Shown here one piece after another: positions 1 to 8,736 of a DNA stretch of 64,000 nucleotides (the stretch's first letter is position 1; each line of letters starts with the position of its first letter). The notes under the pieces were generated by a model, which made no database searches, had not been told where the DNA came from, and saw only the letters and a list, made by a program, of their open reading frames with translations. The stretch comes from Candidatus Krumholzibacteriota bacterium. GTDB lineage: Bacteria > Krumholzibacteriota > Krumholzibacteriia > Krumholzibacteriales > Krumholzibacteriaceae. A program made the position numbers and the translations under genes. The stretch spans positions 18,418-82,417 of the forward strand of contig JAFGCX010000001.1 of NCBI GenBank assembly GCA_016932415.1, in the 5' to 3' direction.

Positions 1-1043
1 ACCTCGATAGCCACGTCGTCATCAATACGATAAGCATTGGTCCCTTCTCTCGGGGAGTACTTGAAAGTAAAAGCCGAATCGAATCTTGCTTTCTCCACGA
101 TATCGAGTGTTTCCTTGAAATCGTCATCAGTCTCCGTCGGAAATCCGACGATAATGTCGGTCGTTATGGCAAGATCGGGTTTTATGTTTCGGGCATTACT
201 GATAATATTGATATAATGCGACCTCGAATAACCCCTGTTCATCATCCCCAATATCCTGTCGCTGCCCGATTGAAAAGGGAGATGGATATGTGGACACAAT
301 CTTTTGTTGGTTGCCATCAATTCAAATATTTTCATTTCGATATCACGCGGGTGGGTAGTCAGGAACCTTATTCTATCTATATCAGTCCCTGAAATTACCC
401 GCTCTATCAGGTCGGTGAACGCTACCCCGTCCGAGTTATACGCCATCACATTCTGGCCGAGTAGAGTAACTTCCCTTGCGCCTCGGGAATGGAGCATATT
501 TATCTCATCGATTATCTGTTCGAACCCCTTACTTCTGACTTTTCCCCTTAGATAAGGGACTATGCAATAGGAACAGAAATTCTCACAACCCCTCGTAATA
601 GAGAGGAATCTCGACACTCTCCTGTTTTCAACTTTTGGAAAGAGCGGATAGGTCACCGATCCGTCCATATCTGTCAGAGAACGCCTCTCTCCCGACTCAA
701 GGAGGTCTTTCACTGTCCCCGGCAGTGTCGCGTAATTATCCGGACCCGAAACGAGCGAGAGACCCTGAACAGCTTCGAGCAGGCTATCTCCCATCCTTTG
801 TGCCATACATCCGCATGCGACGATGAGCGCTTGTTTGTGCCTTGAAAGATCGTTCAGGCGACCCAGCGCTCTTGTCTCCGCGTTTTCCCTGACACTGCAA
901 GTATTGACAATTATTACGTCTGAGTCGGCAGGCGAATCGTTGCTCGAAAAGCCGGCCTCGAGCATCATCCCCTCGATCACCTCGGTGTCGAAAGCATTCA
1001 TCTGGCAGCCGAAACTTTCATAATACACGCTGTACTCTTTCAT
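1..1043 (-). CDS. miaB: MiaB, tRNA-2-methylthio-N6-isopentenyladenosine synthase (partial)
   Basis: Radical-SAM methylthiotransferase that adds a methylthio group to i6A37 of tRNAs reading UNN codons. The gene starts at an ATG ending at 1043, after a GGGAAAG-like ribosome site, and runs off the left edge, so its C-terminus (including the TRAM domain) is missing; about 347 residues are present. Visible are the N-terminal UPF0004 domain with a GCQMN motif and two further conserved Cys (NTCSVRE, CGCMAQR), and the radical-SAM triad CENFCSYC. It lies 40 nt downstream of a paralogue (mtaB) on the same strand, so the two are probably cotranscribed. The GCQMN and NTCSVRE signatures are typical of MiaB rather than RimO or MtaB. 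Confidence 0.93.
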   Translation of the reverse strand, partial: MKEYSVYYESFGCQMNAFDTEVIEGMMLEAGFSSNDSPADSDVIIVNTCSVRENAETRALGRLNDLSRHKQALIVACGCMAQRMGDSLLEAVQGLSLVSGPDNYATLPGTVKDLLESGERRSLTDMDGSVTYPLFPKVENRRVSRFLSITRGCENFCSYCIVPYLRGKVRSKGFEQIIDEINMLHSRGAREVTLLGQNVMAYNSDGVAFTDLIERVISGTDIDRIRFLTTHPRDIEMKIFELMATNKRLCPHIHLPFQSGSDRILGMMNRGYSRSHYINIISNARNIKPDLAITTDIIVGFPTETDDDFKETLDIVEKARFDSAFTFKYSPREGTNAYRIDDDVAIE

Positions 1044-1083
1044 ATTGTATTCTTTCCCGGAAGCTGTTGCGCCAATGTTATCT

Positions 1084-2382
1084 TCAACACAGCTTCCCGT
1101 AAAGCCTTCCTTTTGAATACCGTGATATTTCTATCTCCACAAGTTTTCCAGCCATTTCTGCCGGGGCTTCGACGGCGACTTCACAGTAATTCCCGGTCAA
1201 TGCGTTATATATCCCGGCATCTTCACTTTCCGGCCCCTGGATTAGAGCAAGATCCTGTCTTCCGACCATTTTTCGCATGAAATCCAATCTTTTTCTTCTG
1301 CCGAGTTCTATCAACTTCTGGCATCTGGATCTTATCACGCGTGGATCGAGATGTCCTTCCATCGATGCCGCAGGGGTGCCTGGTCTTTTAGAATATGAAA
1401 ATACATGAAAATAATCGACTTTCAGATCCGCCAGGTACGCATAGGTGTTTTCGAACTCCCTATCCGTCTCGCCCGGGAACCCGGTGATTATATCTGTACC
1501 TATGATCAGGCCGGAGGATCTGTCTTTGAGATCATCTGTAAGTATTCTGAATTGTTCTGTCGAATAGGGGCGGTTCATACTTCTTAGTATTTTGTCATCT
1601 CCGCTCTGGAGCGGGATGTGAAGGTGAGAAGCTACGCGCGGTGAATCGATTACAAGGGACGAGAGCTTTCTGCTGACTTCTACAGGTTCGATACTGCTTA
1701 GCCTTATCCTGATCCCGTCAATCGCGGAAATTATCTCTTCGATCAATCCGGCAAGATCGATACCGGAACCTGGATCCATCCCGTAGCGCCCGATATGTAT
1801 ACCTGTAAGAACGATTTCCATGTACGAATTGCCGGCCAGACGCCGGATTTTTCTTATCACGTCAGCTGGCGGGATGCTTCTGCTTCTGCCCCTCGCTTCT
1901 GGAATTATGCAGTAACTGCATTTCGAATCGCACCCATCCTGTACCTTCATAAAAGCTCTTGAGTGATTTGAAAAACTGTCAATATCGATATCGAAGCTTG
2001 ATACGCATTCATTTTGCCTGTCGAGATCATTTCCATTCTTGATGTATTTTTCAAGAAATTCTGCAATACGCCCTTTCTCCTCGTTATTAAAAACGAAATC
2101 CACTTCTTTCATCGATTCAAGTTTTTGAAATTGCGTCTGAGCAAGACATCCGGTCGCTATGATGACGGCATCAGGTGAATTCTTTCGGGCTCTTCTGATC
2201 GCGTTTCTGCACCTCGCGTCTGTTTTTGACGTCACCGTACATGTATTGATCACATAAAAATCAGCCGGCATATCGAAATCCCTTCGTTCCCATCCCCTTC
2301 CAGTGAGGTCATGGCGGATGCACTCGGATTCGTACTGGTTAAGTTTACATCCGAGAGTTGTGATTGCGAAATTTCTCTTCAT
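1084..2382 (-). CDS. mtaB: MtaB-like tRNA t6A37 methylthiotransferase
   Basis: Radical-SAM enzyme of the MtaB/e-MtaB group, expected to convert t6A37 to ms2t6A37 in ANN-decoding tRNAs. The start chosen is the ATG at 2382 (MKRNFAITTLGCKLNQ), preceded by GGAGAT; an upstream in-frame start would add 24 residues without similarity. The UPF0004 domain (LGCKLNQYESE, NTCTVTS, ATGCLAQ) is followed by a radical-SAM core with CDSKCSYC and a C-terminal region of TRAM type. The LGCKLNQ motif separates it from the adjacent miaB. It follows the rpsA terminator, so it either has its own promoter or depends on read-through. Confidence 0.9.
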   Translation of the reverse strand: MKRNFAITTLGCKLNQYESECIRHDLTGRGWERRDFDMPADFYVINTCTVTSKTDARCRNAIRRARKNSPDAVIIATGCLAQTQFQKLESMKEVDFVFNNEEKGRIAEFLEKYIKNGNDLDRQNECVSSFDIDIDSFSNHSRAFMKVQDGCDSKCSYCIIPEARGRSRSIPPADVIRKIRRLAGNSYMEIVLTGIHIGRYGMDPGSGIDLAGLIEEIISAIDGIRIRLSSIEPVEVSRKLSSLVIDSPRVASHLHIPLQSGDDKILRSMNRPYSTEQFRILTDDLKDRSSGLIIGTDIITGFPGETDREFENTYAYLADLKVDYFHVFSYSKRPGTPAASMEGHLDPRVIRSRCQKLIELGRRKRLDFMRKMVGRQDLALIQGPESEDAGIYNALTGNYCEVAVEAPAEMAGKLVEIEISRYSKGRLYGKLC

Positions 2383-2420
2383 GCCCCGATCATCTCCGGA
2401 ATATGCCGGTTTATTGAACC

Positions 2421-2455
2421 TGAAAAAGAAATGAGGGCGGTCAGCCGCCCTCATT
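2421..2455 (-). terminator. Intrinsic terminator downstream of rpsA
   Basis: A perfect 11-bp inverted repeat (2430-2440 with 2445-2455, stem AATGAGGGCGG, loop of 4) is followed on the minus strand by TCTTTTTCA. It sits 34 nt past the rpsA stop and 39 nt before the mtaB start, so it separates the ribosomal protein transcript from the methylthiotransferase genes. Confidence 0.8.
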
Positions 2456-2488
2456 CCACTGCTTTACTGTCAGAATACCGCCTGCAGG

Positions 2489-4564
2489 TTATTCTGAGGC
2501 GTCTTTCTTTTCTGGATCATCATCATCCGATGGCGATCCTTCCGCATTTTCAACGACAGGATCGATATTCTCGACGTTTTCATCGGATACTTTTTTCTCG
2601 GTATCTTTGACAACGTTCTCATCCTCGGAGGCAGATCCGCTTTCGGTCTCCCCGGAGTCTCCATCGTCCTGCTTCGTTTCTATTACCTCATCGATGATGT
2701 CATCGTCTGTATAATCCTCATAGGGTTCATCCATGTCATCATCCGAGTCACTCCGCGAAGACTCATCCGTGTCGACAGGCACATTTTCTCTTCTCGGGAA
2801 CTTCGCTTTGAACTCCTCGATTTCCTCGTTTGAACGGCCTTCGAGATAAGCATTGACGCTCAAGACGATTCTCTTGTTCTGAGGATCCATCTTGATGACT
2901 TTCAGAGGAAGTTCCATTCCTACATCAAAGTATTCCGAGGGTTTTTTCACTCCCTCGATACCGAGATGCGACAGGGGAACGAACCCCTCGACATCCATTC
3001 TCAACTCAACGACGGCTCCACGGTCGAGAATGCGCGAGACATTTCCACTTGTCTCGGTTCCGATGGTGAATTCGGCAGCGAGATCGGTCCATGGATTCTC
3101 CCTGGTCTGTTTCATTCCCAGGCTTATCCGTCTTTTTCCGCTATCGATCTCAAGGACGACGACTTCGACCTCATCCCCTTTTCTCACCATCTCTGAAGGA
3201 TGCCTTATCCTCTTTGCCCAGGACATATCGGATATATGCACAAGCCCGTCTATTCCATCCTCGATCTCGACAAACGCGCCAAAATTCGTGAGATTTCGGA
3301 CTTTGCCCTTCAATCTCGTGCCTGACGGGTATTTTGTCTCAAGCGCTTTCCATGGATCAGGCTCAAGCTGTTTAAGGCCAAGCGATATCTTTTCATGTTC
3401 CTTGTCTATATTCAGGATCACCGCTTCTACGGCATCTCCTATGGCGACTATCTTTGAAGGATGTTTGACATGCCTCGTCCAGGACATCTCGGAGATATGT
3501 ATGAGCCCTTCGATTCCCTTTTCAAGTTCGACGAAAGCACCGTAATCGGTTATCGAGACAACCTTGCCTCTTATCTTCTTCCCGGCAGGATACCTTTCCT
3601 CTACGCCCTCCCACGGGTACGGAGTCAATTGCTTCAATCCAAGAGAGATCCTCTCGCGTTCAGGATCGAAATCGAGGATCTTGACTTTCAGTTTGTCGCC
3701 GATAGCAACTGCTTCGGATGGATGGCTTACCCGGCCCCATGTGAGATCTGTAAGGTGCAGAAGTCCGTCTATCCCTCCAAGATCGACAAAAGCGCCGAAA
3801 TCGGTGATATTCTTGACAACACCTTCACGCTCTTCTCCGACCTGGATCTCGGAAAGAATAGTCTTCTTCTTCTCTTCTCTTTCCGCCTCAAGAACGACGC
3901 GTCTCGAAACGACGATATTGCGTCTTCTCTTGTTCAACTTGATGATCTTGCAATCAAGTTCCTGTCCGAGCAGTTCATCAAGATTTGGAACCTGCCTCAA
4001 AGCTATCTGGGAACCTGGCAGGAACGCGTCGACGCCCATAAGCTTGACGACAAGCCCACCCTTGATCCTTCTGTCCACGTTCGCCTTGACCACGTTGCTC
4101 GTATCGTATGCTTCCTTGATCTCATCCCATGCTTTCAGGAAATCGGCTTTCATCTTTGAAAGTACGATAAGTCCGTCCTGGTTCTCCATTTTTTCCAGGA
4201 AAACATCAAAGACGTCGCCTTTCTTCACTTCTTTGCAATTGGCGAACTCATTGATCGGGATTGTTCCTTCGCTTTTGAATCCGACATCGAGAATAATCTC
4301 TTTTTCGCTGACTGAATAGACAGTCCCGCGGACTACTCTCCCCTCTTTAAGGTTCTCGGATTCAGAACCGAAAGCGTTGACCATGTCCGACCATTCCTGG
4401 TCTTCTTCGATGACAGTATCGACTGATTCGTCTGATACCTTGTCAAACATGCTGAGGTAGGAATACTTTCTGGCAGATTTTTCAGTACCGACTGATACCT
4501 CTTTCTCTTCTGTCCCGGATATACCGGGGTCCTGCAAGGATTCCTCGAATTTTTCTTCGTGCAT
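2489..4564 (-). CDS. rpsA: 30S ribosomal protein S1, six S1 domains
   Basis: RNA-binding ribosomal protein that helps load mRNA on the 30S subunit. Six S1/OB-fold repeats can be followed; repeats 3 to 5 are the most canonical, each with an F/YGAFV core and an HPS motif. The last ~110 residues are a low-complexity tail rich in Asp, Glu and Ser, longer than in E. coli S1. The start is the ATG at 4564, because GGAAAGGGG lies 8-9 nt upstream; the in-frame ATG at 4585 contains that ribosome site and has none of its own. The order cmk-plsC, ispH, rpsA is familiar from several bacterial phyla. A separate promoter (4607-4635) suggests higher expression than ispH. Confidence 0.95.
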   Translation of the reverse strand: MHEEKFEESLQDPGISGTEEKEVSVGTEKSARKYSYLSMFDKVSDESVDTVIEEDQEWSDMVNAFGSESENLKEGRVVRGTVYSVSEKEIILDVGFKSEGTIPINEFANCKEVKKGDVFDVFLEKMENQDGLIVLSKMKADFLKAWDEIKEAYDTSNVVKANVDRRIKGGLVVKLMGVDAFLPGSQIALRQVPNLDELLGQELDCKIIKLNKRRRNIVVSRRVVLEAEREEKKKTILSEIQVGEEREGVVKNITDFGAFVDLGGIDGLLHLTDLTWGRVSHPSEAVAIGDKLKVKILDFDPERERISLGLKQLTPYPWEGVEERYPAGKKIRGKVVSITDYGAFVELEKGIEGLIHISEMSWTRHVKHPSKIVAIGDAVEAVILNIDKEHEKISLGLKQLEPDPWKALETKYPSGTRLKGKVRNLTNFGAFVEIEDGIDGLVHISDMSWAKRIRHPSEMVRKGDEVEVVVLEIDSGKRRISLGMKQTRENPWTDLAAEFTIGTETSGNVSRILDRGAVVELRMDVEGFVPLSHLGIEGVKKPSEYFDVGMELPLKVIKMDPQNKRIVLSVNAYLEGRSNEEIEEFKAKFPRRENVPVDTDESSRSDSDDDMDEPYEDYTDDDIIDEVIETKQDDGDSGETESGSASEDENVVKDTEKKVSDENVENIDPVVENAEGSPSDDDDPEKKDASE

Positions 4565-4606
4565 TAATAAATCGCCCCTTTCCAAATGGATTTTTTAACA
4601 GCTAGA

Positions 4607-4635
4607 ATGATATTAAGTCCGGAGCTCTTATGCAA
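4607..4635 (-). promoter_or_regulatory. Candidate sigma-70 promoter of rpsA
   Basis: On the minus strand TTGCAT (-35, 4630-4635) and TATCAT (-10, 4607-4612) are separated by 17 bp, in the gap between ispH and rpsA. A transcript would begin near 4600, giving a leader of about 36 nt. The -10 matches consensus at 5 of 6 positions, the -35 at 3 of 6. Confidence 0.5.
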
Positions 4636-4668
4636 GGGTTTTATTGCTATTATTGCAGGTCTTTAGGT

Positions 4669-5514
4669 CTACTGGATCTCTGATAATCTGGTAAGGACTT
4701 CCTCGATTACCCAGCCCGGTGTCGACGTCCCGGTCGTCAGTCCGACCTCGTCACAACCTTCAAACCATGAATCTTCGATTTCGCTGGCTGTTTCGATAAA
4801 TCTGGCCGGGATGTCCATGTCAAGGCACATCTGGTAAAGTCTTCTGGTATTTGAGCTTTCCTTTCCACCCACGACAAGGATCATGTCGACTTCCTCAGCC
4901 AGGCTGAGTGTCGCCTGACGCCTCATCGTCGTAGCTTCGCAGATAGTATCGTGGACCTGGAGATCGCCTATCCTTTTTTCAAGTTCTTCTATGATCATCC
5001 TCGACTTTTCTCTCGGAAAAGTCGTCTGGATCACTACCCCGGCTTTGTCGATCCCTTCGATGATTCTGGCAGATTCTATGGAATCCAGGATCAGAGCTTT
5101 TTCCCTCGCCCTCCCCGCTATTCCTTTGACTTCCGGGTGTCTTGCGTCTCCAAGGATTATGATCTCCCGTGAATCGGCGGACATCTCTTCGACGTAGTCA
5201 TGGATCCTTTTTACAAAGGGACAGGTCGTATCGATGAGTTCTATTCCCATCCTTTCGCATTTTTCGATCATTTCCGGGTCTACGCCATGCGCCCTGATAA
5301 TAAGCGTATCTCCACACTTCATCTCTTCAATGGAGGAAACGGGGATCACTCCCCGGGATTGAAGCCTCTCCACTGCCTGGGGATTATGGATCACGGCGCC
5401 GGTCGAATAAAGCCTGCAACTTTCCAGCCTCTCCTCGATCAGCCTCATAGCGCGCTTTACGCCAAAACAGTAACCGGTGTGTGGAGAAGTGATTATTTTA
5501 ATTTTCCGAGTCAT
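4669..5514 (-). CDS. ispH: IspH, 4-hydroxy-3-methylbut-2-enyl diphosphate reductase
   Basis: Last enzyme of the methylerythritol-phosphate pathway; it makes IPP and DMAPP from HMBPP with an iron-sulfur cluster. The three cluster cysteines are present: C16 (GYCFGVKRA), C98 (DTTCPFVKRIH) and C192 (ICEATTMRRQA). At 281 residues it is a normal single-domain IspH. The C-terminal motif reads GLTTGTSTP, a slight variant of the usual G-T-GASTP. It overlaps the end of the upstream cmk-plsC fusion by 17 nt, so translation is probably coupled. Confidence 0.95.
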   Translation of the reverse strand: MTRKIKIITSPHTGYCFGVKRAMRLIEERLESCRLYSTGAVIHNPQAVERLQSRGVIPVSSIEEMKCGDTLIIRAHGVDPEMIEKCERMGIELIDTTCPFVKRIHDYVEEMSADSREIIILGDARHPEVKGIAGRAREKALILDSIESARIIEGIDKAGVVIQTTFPREKSRMIIEELEKRIGDLQVHDTICEATTMRRQATLSLAEEVDMILVVGGKESSNTRRLYQMCLDMDIPARFIETASEIEDSWFEGCDEVGLTTGTSTPGWVIEEVLTRLSEIQ

Positions 5515-6862
5515 TTTTCATCATGACCATTTCTTCCATGGTCATCTGCGCGAGCATATTGTAATCCTCTTTTTTATCATCAGAATGATAATCCGGATCT
5601 ATCCTGACAGGTCTGCCTATGCGGACTTCCATCTTTTTTTTCCTCAGAAAACACGCCTTCAGATCATCAGCGCCGGATATAAATAATGGCACTATCGGCC
5701 TTCCCGTCTGGAGGGCGTAATACCCTATCCCTGATTTCAATTTCCTGATTTTGCCGTTCCTCGACCTTGTTCCTTCCGGGAACAGAAGGACAGAATCTCC
5801 CGCCATGAGTTTTTCGGTGATCGTCTTCACCGAAACCCTGTCCGCTTCACCCCTTTTGACGGGAATAGCGTTGAATTTTCTTATCAGCCAGCCGAAAAGA
5901 AAATTCTTGAACAGTTCTTTTTTGGCGAGAAACCATATTTTCCTTTTAAGGGAGGACCCTATGATCGGTGGGTCTGAATACGAGATGTGATTTGAGGCAA
6001 AAATATAATTTTCCCTGTAAGATATGTTTTCTAAACCATATCTTCTGAGGCCGAAGACGACACGGTAGAATAAATGGATTGCTGTCGAGACGATGGTCCA
6101 GTACACAGGCTTTTTTGACTGTTCATTCTTTTCTCCCGGCCATACTCGCAGATCCGCCAGCTCTTCAGCTTTTTTGATCACGATATCACTGATCAACCCG
6201 ACCTGGTCTTCGATAGATATGCCAGACGTGTCCACCAGGACTGATCCGGGCGGTTTTCTAAGCGGGCTGTGCTGGCGGGTGGAATCTATCTGATCCCGTT
6301 GTTCAAGGTTATTCTTTATCGATCCGACCTCACCATCAAGCCCCATCTCCTTTAGTTGCGACACTCTGCGCTTACTCCTCGATTCTATATCGGCAACAAG
6401 ATATATCTTTACGTCGGCGAACGGGAAAACTGTCGTTCCTGTGTCTCTCCCTTCGGCTACAACGCCTCCTTCTTCCGATATCGACCGCTGGATCCTGACA
6501 AGCGCTTCTCTTACTCCCCGATGCCTGCTTACAGGCGATACCGCAGAAGATACCCTCTGCGATCTGATCCTCTCACCAAGCTTTTCTCCGCCGAGGAAGA
6601 AGGACGGGACTCCCTCCACATATTTCATCTCAAGGTCGAGTTCCCTGGTCCTTGCCGTCACCATCTCCTCGTCTTCGGGATCTATTTTATTTTCCAGTAT
6701 ATCCCATGTCACCGCCCTGTACATAGCTCCCGTATCCAGGTATGTCAGGCCGAGTTTTTCAGCGAGCATGGACGCTGTGGTGCTTTTCCCCGAACCGGCC
6801 GGTCCGTCAATTGTCACTACCATCCTTGCCAGGATCAGTTTGGTTTTTTCATTCAGATCCAT
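5498..6862 (-). CDS. cmk: Cytidylate kinase fused to a PlsC-type acyltransferase
   Basis: Two enzymes in one 454-residue chain. Residues about 14-225 are a (d)CMP kinase: P-loop GPAGSGKS at 20-27, YLDTGAMYR, an AEGRDTGT motif and the R-rich lid (SRSKRRVSQ). Residues about 250-450 are a glycerolipid acyltransferase with the NHxSxxD motif (NHISYSD, 291-297) and FPEGTRS (361-367), as in 1-acylglycerol-3-phosphate acyltransferases. The hydrophobic stretch near 255-272 may help membrane association. The frame is uninterrupted across the junction. Separate cmk and plsC genes are adjacent in many bacteria, so this looks like fusion of neighbours. Start at 6862 has AGGGAT close upstream; M14 is an alternative. 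Confidence 0.92.
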   Translation of the reverse strand: MDLNEKTKLILARMVVTIDGPAGSGKSTTASMLAEKLGLTYLDTGAMYRAVTWDILENKIDPEDEEMVTARTRELDLEMKYVEGVPSFFLGGEKLGERIRSQRVSSAVSPVSRHRGVREALVRIQRSISEEGGVVAEGRDTGTTVFPFADVKIYLVADIESRSKRRVSQLKEMGLDGEVGSIKNNLEQRDQIDSTRQHSPLRKPPGSVLVDTSGISIEDQVGLISDIVIKKAEELADLRVWPGEKNEQSKKPVYWTIVSTAIHLFYRVVFGLRRYGLENISYRENYIFASNHISYSDPPIIGSSLKRKIWFLAKKELFKNFLFGWLIRKFNAIPVKRGEADRVSVKTITEKLMAGDSVLLFPEGTRSRNGKIRKLKSGIGYYALQTGRPIVPLFISGADDLKACFLRKKKMEVRIGRPVRIDPDYHSDDKKEDYNMLAQMTMEEMVMMKNDSEN

Positions 6863-6889
6863 AATATCCCTGGTTATTCTCTAGCCCGG

Positions 6890-7987
6890 TCACAATACCT
6901 TTTTCAGGGTATCAAGGAATCTTCTGTTTTCTTCAGGTTTTCCCACGGTGACGCGGAAAGATTCATCTCCCAGGCCGAATGGAGCCATTCCCCTGATGAT
7001 CACGCCAAGATCCATCATCTTTTCGACGATACCGCTGCACTCGAGTTCAGGAACGGCAAGAAGAAAATTCGTCTGAGACTCAGGAACGGTAAATCCCATA
7101 CCGATCAATTCATTTCTGACAAATTCCCGTTCTGAAGCGTTTTCTTTGATCCTGCCGCTGAGTTTGTCGATATGTTTCAGGGCTGTCCTTGCCGCGATCT
7201 GCGCGATCCGGTTTACGTTGAACGGCTGCCTTACCATGTGAAGACAGGTAGCCAGGTCGGGATGGGATATCGAATATCCTATCCTGAGGCCGGAAAGGGA
7301 ATGGACTTTTGAGAACGTCCTCAGGATGATTATGTTATCATAAGATTCAAGCAGTTTCTGAGAGTCGGGATAGTCATCGGCAGTCACATATTCGTAGTAC
7401 GCTTCATCCAGGACGATTATTATCTCCCTGGGTATCGAAGCCAGGAAGAGATCGAGTTCTTCACCGGTGACATATGTGGCGGTCGGGTTGTTCGGATTGC
7501 AAATGAAGACCATCTTTGTGTCGCGAGTAATCGCCTTGCTTACCGCTTCGAGATCTATCCGGTAATCATCGAGAGGGACTTTGATATCATTGACCCCCGC
7601 CTGTTGACAGATCAGCGGATAAGCTATAAAACTGGGAAATGGATAAACGATATCCTCACCCGGTCCTATAAAGGCTCTTACCAGCAGATCGAGTATCTCG
7701 TTCGATCCATTTCCGACAAATATCTGCCCCGGATCAAGCCTGTAATACTCTGCCAGTTCATGACATAGGTAGTGGCTTCCAGAATTGGGGTATCTTCCGA
7801 TCTGGTCCAGCTCCCTGATTATCGCCTCTTTGATCTCATCAAGCGCGGGATAAGGATTTTCATTCGAAGCGAGCTTTAATATCTCTCCCTTGATATTCTT
7901 TTCTCTTCTCAGTTCTTCGACCGGCTTTCCTGGCACATATGGTTTCACTTTTCTTAAATGCTGTTTCATCCGGTTTTTAATGTTCAT
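6890..7987 (-). CDS. hisC: HisC, histidinol-phosphate aminotransferase
   Basis: PLP-dependent fold-type I aminotransferase of the HisC subfamily, which transaminates imidazole-acetol phosphate in histidine synthesis; members may also act on aromatic amino acids. Recognisable are LASNENPYP near the N-terminus, CNPNNPT (163-169), the DEAYYEY segment and the PLP lysine K227 in RTFSKVHSLSGLRIG. The length (365) is typical. AGGAGA lies 8 nt before the ATG. No other his genes are nearby; it sits between rluB and cmk-plsC, so the genuine substrate could be broader than histidinol phosphate. Confidence 0.88.
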   Translation of the reverse strand: MNIKNRMKQHLRKVKPYVPGKPVEELRREKNIKGEILKLASNENPYPALDEIKEAIIRELDQIGRYPNSGSHYLCHELAEYYRLDPGQIFVGNGSNEILDLLVRAFIGPGEDIVYPFPSFIAYPLICQQAGVNDIKVPLDDYRIDLEAVSKAITRDTKMVFICNPNNPTATYVTGEELDLFLASIPREIIIVLDEAYYEYVTADDYPDSQKLLESYDNIIILRTFSKVHSLSGLRIGYSISHPDLATCLHMVRQPFNVNRIAQIAARTALKHIDKLSGRIKENASEREFVRNELIGMGFTVPESQTNFLLAVPELECSGIVEKMMDLGVIIRGMAPFGLGDESFRVTVGKPEENRRFLDTLKKVL

Positions 7988-8001
7988 TTTCGAGTCTCCT
8001 T

Positions 8002-8736
8002 CTACAACCCGACAAGTTCCTTTAAGTGCTTTTCTTCACCCTCTGTCAACCGGCGTATCCCTCCCGGATCAAGATCATTAAAGACCAGATCTCCTATCGC
8101 CGATCTATGCAGTGATATGACCTTGTGCCCGAAGGCGGAAAACATCCTCCTGATCTGTCTCTTTCTCCCTTCCCTCAATACGATCTCGACAGTAGTCTTT
8201 TCTCCATCTCCTTCCAGAATCCTCACCTCGCACGGTTTTGTCGTAAAGTCGTCGATCTGGACCCCTGAAGCCATTTCCCTGACAGTTTTTTTCGATACAT
8301 TTCCTTTTACCGTGACAATATACGTCTTTTCGATCTTGTACCTGGGGTGGGTCAGGCGAAAAGCCAGATCACCGTAATCCGTCAGAAAAATGATCCCCGA
8401 ACTGTTCAGGTCAAGCCTTCCAACGGGATACAATCTTTCATTATACCCTTTTTCCCTTGCCAGTTGCAGTACTGTTTTCCTGTTATGACTGTCGGTCACC
8501 GTGCTGAGGACACCCACCGGCTTGTTCATGACAAGCACCAGGGACCCAGGCGCGTTAATGATCTCTTCCCCGTCCAAAGTTACGATATCACGCTCAGGGT
8601 CCACCCTCGCCGACAGATCGCGGATCTCAAGTCCGTTCACAAAAACACTTCCCCGCTTTATCAGGTCCTCGACTTTCCTTCTGGAACCGAGGCCTGACGC
8701 GGCGAGAAAGCGGTTGATTCTAATCCTGGCAACCAT
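8002..8736 (-). CDS. rluB: RluB/RsuA-family rRNA pseudouridine synthase
   Basis: Isomerises a specific uridine in rRNA to pseudouridine; the RluB branch modifies helix 80 of 23S rRNA in E. coli. An N-terminal S4 RNA-binding domain (residues 4-60, RINRFLAASGLGSRRKVEDLI) precedes the catalytic domain with GRLDLNSSG (106-114, catalytic Asp D109) and EGRKRQIRRM. Its start overlaps the scpB stop as TAATG. The scpA-scpB-rluB order is conserved in many bacteria and supports RluB over RsuA. Confidence 0.9.
   Translation of the reverse strand: MVARIRINRFLAASGLGSRRKVEDLIKRGSVFVNGLEIRDLSARVDPERDIVTLDGEEIINAPGSLVLVMNKPVGVLSTVTDSHNRKTVLQLAREKGYNERLYPVGRLDLNSSGIIFLTDYGDLAFRLTHPRYKIEKTYIVTVKGNVSKKTVREMASGVQIDDFTTKPCEVRILEGDGEKTTVEIVLREGRKRQIRRMFSAFGHKVISLHRSAIGDLVFNDLDPGGIRRLTEGEEKHLKELVGL

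Noticed and set aside
304-1023. Plus-strand open frames opposite miaB
   Set aside because: No ribosome site or recognisable sequence; they are shadows of the minus-strand gene, as are nearly all long plus-strand frames here.
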